7,221 nt of DNA from assembly GCA_001872985.1 (NCBI GenBank), contig MNYA01000064.1, forward strand, positions 1 through 7,221, written 5' to 3'. The DNA is from a bacterium CG2_30_54_10. Lineage in GTDB: Bacteria; Muiribacteriota; Ozemobacteria; Ozemobacterales; Ozemobacteraceae. Position numbers and translations under genes: made by a program. The notes beneath the pieces are model-generated. The model saw only the letters and a program-made list of their open reading frames with translations, ran no database searches and was not told the DNA's origin. Positions 1 through 6,275 of this stretch are shown one piece after another. How positions within the stretch are numbered: the stretch's first letter is position 1; the number at the start of each line of letters is the position of its first letter.

Positions 1-1
1 A

Positions 2-55
2 GCCCCAGCCTCAGCCCCAGCCTCAGCCTCAGCCCCAGCCTCAGCCTCAGCCCCA
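2..55 (+). repeat. Hexamer tandem repeat GCCYCA, 9 units
   Basis: Nine consecutive GCCCCA or GCCTCA hexamers, in the order P S P S S P S S P for the second residue of each unit. In frame they encode alternating Ala and Pro/Ser in the cytoplasmic N-terminal part of the TPR protein. The array may start before the window, since the first base already belongs to a repeat-like context. A change in unit number would alter length by two residues without shifting the frame. Confidence 0.9.
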
Positions 56-2893
56 GTTGCCTCAGATGCGGCCTCAGACTCAACTTCATCCCCTTCTTCA
101 ACTCCTTCCCCCGCCCCATTCACATCCTCATCCTCATCCTCATCCTCATCTTCCTTCTCGCCAACTCCTTTCCCAACGGCCTCCCGTGAAGAGCAAGGGA
201 GTGAAGATGCTGAAATTATAAACGTCACCTCAACCTCGAGCCGCCCCGTTGCTCCTCCAGCCGCTGCGAATACCCATAAAAAAATACGTCGGCCGCGAAA
301 AATTGAAATCTTCGAGGATGAATCCCCCCGCGGATCCTGGAAAATATATTTCGCGGTCTCGGTCATGCTTATCCTAATCGGAATAGGGCTGTTCAATATC
401 TCCGCTCATTTCCAGAAAGGCAACGACACCCCGGGAATTCTTTTTTCCCTAAATGGCGAAATTCAGACCCATGGAAATGCCTTGGGGGGTATCGGCCTTG
501 CCTCAGGACAAAGTAATGTCCTCACCCGGGAAGTCGCCGCTTTCGCGCAAAACGGTAATACAGATGGCGGGTACAAGGCTTCCCTCGCCCCCCGCCCGGT
601 AGGTGACTCAGGCTTGGCAAGTGATACCGGCTCGGCCGGTGATACCGGGATTGTTAGTGGCCCTGGCGCCCCCGGTGATCCCGGGCTGGCCGGCGGCCCC
701 GCTCGGACCACATCCGATGCTGTTGAACGCGGGCTCGCCATGATCGGCAACGGTGAGATTGCTTCCGGAATCGCCGTCCTGGAGGCAGTCTCCCAGAGAC
801 AAAACGGACTTGATTCTCTTGCATGGAAAACACTTCTGCAAACGTATTTTTCCCATGACCTTATGGCGGCTTATGAAGACTGTATCGGCAGATATCTGCA
901 AGCTAATCCGGACGACTTAGAGGAGTGGGTGAACCTTGCCAAGGTTCAGTACGACAGGCAGGCATTCGTAGCTGCTTCCAGAAGCATATTAAAAGCGCTG
1001 AACCGGAATCCGAATCATCAGCGAGCCAATTTCCTCATGGGTACAATTTACAGGGAGCTAGGGCTTCCCGAAGAAGCGCTTCCCTATTTGAACCGAGCCT
1101 TGAAGACCGATCCATTGAACACCGAATTCAATCGTGAGGTCGCCGCGGCATATATAGAGATCAAAGATTTGAAATCCGCACGGCGACACCTCGAAAGAGC
1201 GATGAGCGTGACGGTGAACGCCGGAACCAGAGATGAGGAAGCTGAACGACTGATGGCCCAACTCGAAAACCAGGAAAAGCTGGAGCTTCCGGCCTACGGG
1301 CAGGCGACACTTTCCGACCCAGTGTCCATCGGGGCCCCGGAGATGGAACTACCGAAGATTTCCGGCGACCCCGTAATGGGTGGCTCGACAGTTGCCGTTT
1401 CCGGGTCGCATCCCGGCATGGGAGGCAAGGTTTTGTACGAAGCCCCGGATTGGAACCCGGAAGGGGTACGCGTGACCATCCCTCCAACCGTGCGAAAATC
1501 GCGTGATGTTTCAGCTCGCGCACTGACAATCGATGTGACCCGAGAGAATACTTCCAGCCCGACAAAATTCGGGAATCAGGATCCAGAAGTCGGAATTCAC
1601 CCCGCAATCCCGGCAACCCAGACAACCTCGGCAAACTCAGCAAACTCAGCAAACTCAGCAACCCCGAAAACATCAGTACCAACCCCGACAATCTCCGCAA
1701 CTCCGCAAACCTCGGCAACCTCGACAACCTCGACAATCACAGTAACACCGACGACCCCGGAAACCTCGGCAACCATCGCAATCCCGACAACCTCCCCAAC
1801 CTTGGCGTCACTTGCAAACCCGGCAACCGCAGCAACCACTGCAACCGTAATTCCCAATCCCTTAGAGCACGTCTTTTCTGAATTCGTCGGAAAAGCATTT
1901 CCGGGGGCAGCATCAAATTCGGCTTCCAATTCTTCCGCGATCGCTGTCGCGCCAGTGGCAGGCCATGAGGAAACTGTTTCCGGCATTCATGAAGCGGAAA
2001 AGCGGAAATCAGCCGCATTGGAAAAGCCGCCTGCGCCGGTTTTGCCGGACGGGTCCGGGCGCCCTCCCACGCCCCTTGCCATCGCCGCTTCCTCATCCGA
2101 AAAGATCGGAGAAGGCTCTGCCAAAGGCTCTAATAAGGCCTCTGCCAAAGGCTCTGACGAAGGCTCTGCCAAAGGCTCTACCAAGGGCTCTAGCAAAGGT
2201 TCTGCCGGAGGCTCTTCTGCCGACTCTGACGAATCTCTTTCGAATTTTTTCGTAGGTTATCCTGAAAGGAATGGCCGGGGTGCCGGGTCCGGCTCTGAAG
2301 ACTTGGCGAATTCAGTCGCGATAGAAGATCGGAAGGCCGAAAGGGGCAAAAAGCCGACAACTGCGGGCTTGAAACCGAGAGCGGAGTCTACAAAAGCTGC
2401 CGGGAAAGCATCGGCTGACGATAATTTAAAGCGACTATGGGCAAAAGGGTTCGAAAATTATCTTGCGGGAAGGTGGGAACAGGCACTACCGAGTTTCCTC
2501 AGTTACCTTGAAAAGCGGGAGGATCCCAGGGTCTACGATATGGTCGGGATCATTTTCGAAAAGCTTAAGCTCGAACATGATTCTTTCGATGCGGTAATGA
2601 GCGCCTATCGCCTGGGACAAAAGGATCCTCAGACCCTCGTCAGGATCGGATTGCTTGCGGAAAAGATCGGAAACTTCTCCAAAGGCGTCGAATTTCTGGA
2701 GCAGGCCAAAGCGAAGTTACCGCATCGGGTCGATCTGAAAATTCATTTGGCACGTTGCTACAAGGGGTCTGGAAACTCCGCCGAAGCCAGGGAAATCCTC
2801 CGGAAAGTAGTGGCGGACCCACAGCAGTCCTACGCGGTGAAGCGGAGTGCGGAACTCGATCTTGCCCTGATCGATAAACCCGGATCCCGGTGA
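2..2893 (+). CDS. Membrane-anchored TPR protein with long low-complexity linkers (5' partial)
   Basis: The frame is open without a stop from base 2 to TGA 2891-2893, so the gene begins upstream; 963 residues are visible (numbered here from base 2). Seen in order: Ala/Ser/Pro-rich segment (1-90) with a run of ten serines; basic cluster KKIRRPRK (93-100); one hydrophobic helix (about 115-133); Gly-X-Y tract (201-233); five TPR-like helix pairs (about 238-405), the last three clear; a poorly conserved-looking linker (about 420-805) containing a Thr/Ser/Ala/Pro tract and SxKG repeats; and about four C-terminal TPR-like units (808-942). The first ATG (365) is residue 122, in the middle of the membrane helix, so starting there would cut the anchor in half. 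By the positive-inside rule the N-terminus is cytoplasmic and both TPR arrays are extracytoplasmic. TPRs are protein-binding scaffolds; no enzymatic motif is visible. It heads the visible operon, 34 bp before kinase 1. A scaffold or sensory accessory role is inference. I do not recognise a named family. Confidence 0.88.
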   Translation, partial: APASAPASASAPASASAPVASDAASDSTSSPSSTPSPAPFTSSSSSSSSSSFSPTPFPTASREEQGSEDAEIINVTSTSSRPVAPPAAANTHKKIRRPRKIEIFEDESPRGSWKIYFAVSVMLILIGIGLFNISAHFQKGNDTPGILFSLNGEIQTHGNALGGIGLASGQSNVLTREVAAFAQNGNTDGGYKASLAPRPVGDSGLASDTGSAGDTGIVSGPGAPGDPGLAGGPARTTSDAVERGLAMIGNGEIASGIAVLEAVSQRQNGLDSLAWKTLLQTYFSHDLMAAYEDCIGRYLQANPDDLEEWVNLAKVQYDRQAFVAASRSILKALNRNPNHQRANFLMGTIYRELGLPEEALPYLNRALKTDPLNTEFNREVAAAYIEIKDLKSARRHLERAMSVTVNAGTRDEEAERLMAQLENQEKLELPAYGQATLSDPVSIGAPEMELPKISGDPVMGGSTVAVSGSHPGMGGKVLYEAPDWNPEGVRVTIPPTVRKSRDVSARALTIDVTRENTSSPTKFGNQDPEVGIHPAIPATQTTSANSANSANSATPKTSVPTPTISATPQTSATSTTSTITVTPTTPETSATIAIPTTSPTLASLANPATAATTATVIPNPLEHVFSEFVGKAFPGAASNSASNSSAIAVAPVAGHEETVSGIHEAEKRKSAALEKPPAPVLPDGSGRPPTPLAIAASSSEKIGEGSAKGSNKASAKGSDEGSAKGSTKGSSKGSAGGSSADSDESLSNFFVGYPERNGRGAGSGSEDLANSVAIEDRKAERGKKPTTAGLKPRAESTKAAGKASADDNLKRLWAKGFENYLAGRWEQALPSFLSYLEKREDPRVYDMVGIIFEKLKLEHDSFDAVMSAYRLGQKDPQTLVRIGLLAEKIGNFSKGVEFLEQAKAKLPHRVDLKIHLARCYKGSGNSAEAREILRKVVADPQQSYAVKRSAELDLALIDKPGSR
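125..148 (+). repeat. Hexamer tandem repeat TCCTCA, 4 units (polyserine)
   Basis: Four perfect TCCTCA units followed by TCT TCC give ten consecutive serines (125-154). The surrounding 90-180 region of the coding strand is strongly pyrimidine-rich. This is a second hexamer array of a different sequence from the one at 2-55, in the same N-terminal part of the same protein. Confidence 0.9.
602..700 (+). repeat. Collagen-like Gly-X-Y tract within the TPR protein
   Basis: Eleven consecutive triplets read GDS GLA SDT GSA GDT GIV SGP GAP GDP GLA GGP; nine of eleven begin with Gly and several carry Pro, Asp or Ala in X/Y positions as in bacterial collagen-like proteins. It lies on the predicted extracytoplasmic side, between the membrane helix and the first TPR array. 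Eleven triplets are short for a stable triple helix, so it may simply be a flexible Gly/Ala/Pro spacer that looks like collagen. Confidence 0.55.
1607..1855 (+). repeat. Thr/Ser/Ala/Pro-rich low-complexity tract with 9-bp periodicity
   Basis: About 83 residues consist almost only of Thr, Ser, Ala, Pro and Asn with a few Ile/Val. The DNA is A/C-rich and built from degenerate variants of a 9-bp unit such as CAACCTCGG. A perfect core of three GCAAACTCA units (Ala-Asn-Ser) sits at 1631-1657. It forms part of the linker between the two TPR arrays. The composition resembles mucin-like or stalk linkers; glycosylation is only a possibility. Confidence 0.8.
2117..2212 (+). repeat. 12-bp tandem repeat encoding Ser-X-Lys-Gly, 8 units
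   Basis: Eight 12-bp units read SAKG SNKA SAKG SDEG SAKG STKG SSKG SAGG, followed by decaying SSAD and SDES. The consensus DNA is TCTGCCAAAGGC, with most variation in the second codon. This gives a basic, flexible segment in the linker shortly before the C-terminal TPR array. Three units are identical at the protein level (SAKG), which suggests fairly recent expansion. Confidence 0.88.
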
Positions 2894-2931
2894 ATGGCCC
2901 CGAGCTGAGAAAGAAAATGGAAACACAATGA
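2894..2931 (+). promoter_or_regulatory. Gap before kinase 1 with two 4-codon ORFs and an ATGA junction
   Basis: Directly after the TPR gene stop (TGAATG) a mini-ORF ATG GCC CCG AGC TGA runs at 2894-2908. A second, ATG GAA ACA CAA TGA, runs at 2917-2931, and its stop overlaps the kinase 1 start as ATGA. A purine stretch GAGAAAGAAA (2907-2916) precedes the second mini-ORF; only a weak GGA (2919-2921) lies 6 nt before the kinase start. A termination-reinitiation role is inference, and chance is a serious alternative. Confidence 0.3.
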
Positions 2932-3959
2932 CCTATGATGCGATGAAGACCAATATCTCGACAAATCTATTTGGCCTGAAAACCGAGATGGGGGGTTTGG
3001 CCGAACTTGTGGACAACTGGATCCTGACCTTGAAAGGCGAGGAAGAGCGACGATCCAGGGTTAGAGCGATTAGCGACATCATGAGCAAAAGCGGTATGGC
3101 TTTTCCCCCCGACGATCGCGCTGAAGTGCTTTCCCACCTGGAAGCGCTGTTGAGCCCATCCGAATTCATGATGTTCAGTTCGGTGGGCTATCGGGAAAAG
3201 CTTCAGCTTCTTTTCAGAACCCAACTCGAAAAGGTTAATTCCCAGCTCGACCAGTTGATTTTGCTTGTACAAAAGCTTCTGGAACGACTCGAATCGCCGC
3301 TTGACCCCCATGAAAGAACCGTCGGGATTTTTTTCGCCCAGGAGGAAGAACGCAAAAGGATTTCCCGGGAAATCCATGACGGGCCTGCCCAAACCCTTGC
3401 CGCCCTGACGATGCGGATCGACTACACCCTGGAACTCCTCCTCAAGCCGGATGAGCTGAAGGTCGAACTAAACGAGCTGAAAAGCTCTATTATCCGCAGC
3501 TTGAAGGATATCCGTCGATTCATCTTCGATCTGCGCCCTATGGCCTTGGATGACCTGGGGCTCATTCCCACACTCGAACAGTTCATCACCGGCTGCAAGG
3601 GGCGCACCGTGGCATCCTTAAGTCTGACCGTCGAGGGTAAGCGCCAACCACTTCCCGCCGATAAAGAGCTGGCGACTTTCCGGGTCATTCAGGAAGCGGT
3701 CAACAACTCGATCAGGCATTCTCAGGCACGCGCCATAAGCATTTTTCTGACATTTGAAGTCCAACGGGGCTTTCTCAGCATTGTCGTGAAAGATGACGGA
3801 AAGGGTTTCGACCTTGAAAAACTGAGAAAGGTCTATTCATCTTTGAAGAAACTGGGTCTGGTCAGCATGGAAGAGCGGATTCGAACGATCGGAGGACTTT
3901 TTGAGATTGTTTCCGCATCCGGAGATGGAACAGTCATTTCATTCAAAGTCCCGCTTTGA
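2928..3959 (+). CDS. Soluble HisKA_3-type (DegS/NarX-like) sensor histidine kinase
   Basis: This 343-residue kinase should autophosphorylate on histidine and pass the phosphate to a response regulator. Residues 1-145 are largely helical with no membrane segment and a likely coiled coil about 90-145. The dimerisation/phosphoacceptor motif EIHDGPAQTL places the phosphorylated residue at His150, with the HDxxxQ signature (D151, Q155) of HisKA_3 kinase/phosphatases; it closely resembles that of DegS. The HATPase_c domain (about 245-343) shows the N box EAVNNSIRHS (256-265), the G1 box DDGKGFD (289-295) and a LGLVSMEERI motif (309-318). All core ATP-binding motifs are present. Location should be cytoplasmic; the signal is unknown and could reach it through the N-terminal helices. 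The start at ATG 2928 is the first in frame; ATG 2943 is an alternative. HisKA_3 kinases usually partner NarL/LuxR-type regulators, none of which is visible. Not called degS because membership beyond the domain class is unproven. Confidence 0.93.
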   Translation: MTYDAMKTNISTNLFGLKTEMGGLAELVDNWILTLKGEEERRSRVRAISDIMSKSGMAFPPDDRAEVLSHLEALLSPSEFMMFSSVGYREKLQLLFRTQLEKVNSQLDQLILLVQKLLERLESPLDPHERTVGIFFAQEEERKRISREIHDGPAQTLAALTMRIDYTLELLLKPDELKVELNELKSSIIRSLKDIRRFIFDLRPMALDDLGLIPTLEQFITGCKGRTVASLSLTVEGKRQPLPADKELATFRVIQEAVNNSIRHSQARAISIFLTFEVQRGFLSIVVKDDGKGFDLEKLRKVYSSLKKLGLVSMEERIRTIGGLFEIVSASGDGTVISFKVPL

Positions 3960-3996
3960 TTCCATGAGCTCCCCCAGGAATGTCCGTGTTCCATGA
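3960..3996 (+). promoter_or_regulatory. Gap before kinase 2: direct repeat and 10-codon ORF ending in ATGA
   Basis: The octamer TTCCATGA occurs at 3960-3967 and again at 3989-3996, where it contains the kinase 2 start codon. The ATG of the first copy (3964, just past the kinase 1 stop) opens a 10-codon frame, [10 protein letters not shown], whose TGA (3994-3996) overlaps the kinase 2 ATG. An AGGA (3976-3979) is 13 nt upstream of that ATG, too far for a good ribosome binding site. In-frame upstream codons offer no ATG, GTG or TTG back to the kinase 1 stop, so 3993 is the best start. Reinitiation is inference. Confidence 0.35.
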
Positions 3997-6275
3997 TTTC
4001 GATTCCACCCAAGGGTCTCCAAAATGCGCTGATCTTTTACTTCACCTGCATAATAATTGTCACCAGCGGCTTTTTTGCGATTGTTACCATTTCCAGGGAA
4101 AACCTGACAAACTATGAGGAAGCCGTTCAAGAGTCCTATTTCCTTGGGCGTCTTCTCGTCGACCCCGCCCGCATCCTTCTGACGACCGGTTCCAAAGATT
4201 CCATCCAACGGATCTGGGAAAGCCGGACCGGCGACCTTCTGCAGATCAAGGCGACAGTTTATGACGAAGGCTGGTGGCCCAAATGGGGCGATACTCCGCG
4301 CAACCCGAGCGATGGATTCCCGACAAAGGAAGAGCTCCGAACGGTTTCATTCAGGCCGGGAGTGGCAAACCAAAGTTCCCGGGAGATTTTCTTTGCGGTA
4401 GCTTCCCAAGGGGTGTTATTGGGGGCAGTAGCTGTCGGAGTGCCCATGATCGGAGCAACCTTGAAAAGAGATTCGGTCACTACGATCGTCTTTTCGATGA
4501 TTTTCAACATTTTGATGGGAATCGCGCTTGCCATGTTCATCGCCCAGATCATTCTGCGCCCACTGAATGACCTTCTCGAAGGCCTCGAAACCGTCAAACG
4601 CGGAGATCTTGGACAGAAGATATCCGTCGCCGCAGGCGGGGAGCTCCAGGTAGTCGGCGAAATGTTCAACCTCATGACGGCTTCCTTGGGCGAAAAAACC
4701 AGGGAAGCTCTTGAACGAACCAGGGTTCTCGACGAAAAAGTCCAGGAACTTTGGGAAATCTACGGGCTGACCAAGGAGATGGGTTTTTCCCTTCATCTTC
4801 ACCAGATTCTGAAACGGTTCCTTGAAAAAGCGCAGACACTTTCTTTTTCTTCCTACGCGCAGATCCTCTTGTTCAATCCTGGCGCCAACAGGTTCGAGGT
4901 GCAGGCGGAAACGCCTGTTCTCCCGTTGATAACCATCGAGGAATACGAAAAAAACCTACAGGCTTGCCTGAAAAATATCGAGACCACCGAGGGTTTCACC
5001 CGAAATCATACACTCCTTTTTTTGCCGTTGGTTTCAGGTCGAGTGGTAAAGGGAGTCCTATTCCTCGCCAAGCAGGGGAGTCAGCAATACTCGGAGGGAA
5101 TCCGACGTTTTCTTGAAACCATCGCCCCGTTAGGCGGCTCGTTGATAGAAAATGCCCAATTGTACCAGCACGTTGTCGGAATGAAGGACTACATCCGAAA
5201 CGTTCTTGAAAGCGTCGACTCCGGGGTGGCAACCGTTGACGTGAATGGAATGCTGGTGAGTACCAATTCATCGTTTCGAAAGATTCTCGGCCTGGCCGGG
5301 GAGGTTATCGAACCTCGATCTTTTCGCGATGTGTTGATGGATTCATGTGACCCCGCCTTCGTCGAGAAAATATCCACTTTGTTGAATGGTAATTCCCCGG
5401 CGAATCTTATCCAACAAGGGCTGGGTCAGCTTTCCCTTAACCATCCCGGCCGCGATAGCGTGATACTTCAGATCCGCGTTCATCCGCTTCGCGCAGGGGA
5501 AAATATTATTGGCAAAGTCCTAATCCTGGACGACCTTACCTCCCTGAAGCAGATCGAAAGGCGAATGCTCGAGTCCGAGAAATGGGCGGTTCTTGGTCGG
5601 CTGGCGGCATCGGTTGCCCATGAAATCAGGAACCCCCTGGTTTCCATTCGCAGCCTGGCCGAAGTCCTCGGGGAAGACCTGTCCGGCGAACAGCTTCAGC
5701 ACATCCGTGTCGTGATCGGGGAAGTCGATCGACTCAATAAGGTGGTGGAGCAGCTTCTCAATCTTGCACGCCCGGAGGCAACGAATTTGCGGCGTGCCAA
5801 CCTGATCGATATCCTCGAGGAAATTCTCCTGCTTATCAGGCATGAAGCTCATCGCCACAAGGTCGATTTGCAACGGGTGTGGTTTCTTAACCCTGTGTAT
5901 GTTAAAATCGATACAGAAAAAATGAAGCAGGCCTTCTTGAATGTTATGCTGAATGCCATCCAATCCATGGATCAGGGGGGAACCCTCACCGTCCGGGTCC
6001 GGGAAGCCACGGAACATGACATCTTCCAAAAGCCGGTTCAGAAAAACGAGGTCGTAGTCGTTGAGTTCGAGGACGAAGGCCATGGAATCACCCCCGAAGA
6101 TCTTGCAAGGGTTTTCGAGCCGTTTTTTACCACCAAAACGCATGGGACAGGGCTCGGTCTTGCGATAACCAAAAAGGTAATCGACCTTCATGATGGGCAG
6201 ATCGTCCTCGATTCCAAACTCGGGCAGGGCACCAAGGTGACCATGGCCATTCCCTCGCTTGAACGAAATGGCTGA
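3993..6275 (+). CDS. Membrane multi-sensor histidine kinase (HAMP-GAF-PAS-HisKA-HATPase), NtrB/AtoS type
   Basis: This 760-residue sensor kinase probably phosphorylates the NtrC-type regulator that overlaps its 3' end. In order: TM1 (about 12-33); an extracytoplasmic segment (34-160) whose end, [15 protein letters not shown], resembles the last strand of Cache-like sensors; TM2 (about 163-187); HAMP (188-240) with the conserved RP (189-190) and Glu217; a short coiled coil; GAF (about 255-390) with a clear C-terminal strand/helix pattern; PAS (about 398-512); HisKA with phosphoacceptor His543 in [12 protein letters not shown]; HATPase_c with N box [10 protein letters not shown] (Asn654), G1 DEGHGI (694-699), F box FEPFFTTK (708-715) and G2 GTGLGL (718-723). 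All catalytic motifs are intact, including the ExxN phosphatase signature after His543. Three input modules imply a periplasmic signal plus cytoplasmic signals; the ligands cannot be read from the sequence. It starts at ATG 3993 without a strong ribosome binding site, 33 bp after kinase 1. Confidence 0.96.
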   Translation: MISIPPKGLQNALIFYFTCIIIVTSGFFAIVTISRENLTNYEEAVQESYFLGRLLVDPARILLTTGSKDSIQRIWESRTGDLLQIKATVYDEGWWPKWGDTPRNPSDGFPTKEELRTVSFRPGVANQSSREIFFAVASQGVLLGAVAVGVPMIGATLKRDSVTTIVFSMIFNILMGIALAMFIAQIILRPLNDLLEGLETVKRGDLGQKISVAAGGELQVVGEMFNLMTASLGEKTREALERTRVLDEKVQELWEIYGLTKEMGFSLHLHQILKRFLEKAQTLSFSSYAQILLFNPGANRFEVQAETPVLPLITIEEYEKNLQACLKNIETTEGFTRNHTLLFLPLVSGRVVKGVLFLAKQGSQQYSEGIRRFLETIAPLGGSLIENAQLYQHVVGMKDYIRNVLESVDSGVATVDVNGMLVSTNSSFRKILGLAGEVIEPRSFRDVLMDSCDPAFVEKISTLLNGNSPANLIQQGLGQLSLNHPGRDSVILQIRVHPLRAGENIIGKVLILDDLTSLKQIERRMLESEKWAVLGRLAASVAHEIRNPLVSIRSLAEVLGEDLSGEQLQHIRVVIGEVDRLNKVVEQLLNLARPEATNLRRANLIDILEEILLLIRHEAHRHKVDLQRVWFLNPVYVKIDTEKMKQAFLNVMLNAIQSMDQGGTLTVRVREATEHDIFQKPVQKNEVVVVEFEDEGHGITPEDLARVFEPFFTTKTHGTGLGLAITKKVIDLHDGQIVLDSKLGQGTKVTMAIPSLERNG
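6268..6275 (+). promoter_or_regulatory. 8-bp stop/start overlap between kinase 2 and its regulator
   Basis: The sequence ATGGCTGA holds the regulator start (6268-6270) and the kinase stop (6273-6275) in different frames. No Shine-Dalgarno-like sequence is visible in the bases before the ATG (CTTGAACGAA), so the regulator is probably translated by coupling to the kinase, which fits a cognate pair made in linked amounts. Confidence 0.75.

Noticed and set aside
2..55. CRISPR array or other non-coding repeat locus
   Set aside because: The repeat unit is 6 bp with no spacers and stays in frame with the TPR protein.
1161..1736. 191-codon minus-strand ORF with Leu/Ser/Gly repeats resembling leucine-rich repeats
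   Set aside because: It is antisense to the TPR array and the low-complexity linker; its apparent repeats are the complement of the 9-bp coding repeats, and the frame has no domain or ribosome binding site.
1965..2255. Plus-strand ORF with amphipathic KALPKAL-like repeats
   Set aside because: It is the out-of-frame reading of the SxKG 12-bp repeats in a gene anchored by TPRs on both sides; no supporting start signal.
2747..2760. TGGCAC followed by TTGC, resembling a -24/-12 element
   Set aside because: Only one base separates the two elements instead of five; it is coding sequence of a C-terminal TPR.
365..2893. TPR gene starting at ATG 365
   Set aside because: The frame is open upstream to the window edge and ATG 365 lies in the middle of the membrane helix; the upstream codons encode the rest of the helix and its basic flank.
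5599..5618. Sigma-54 promoter-like TGGC...TTGC inside kinase 2
   Set aside because: The spacing between the GG and GC elements is one base too long for the -24/-12 arrangement, and it lies within conserved kinase codons just before the phosphoacceptor histidine.
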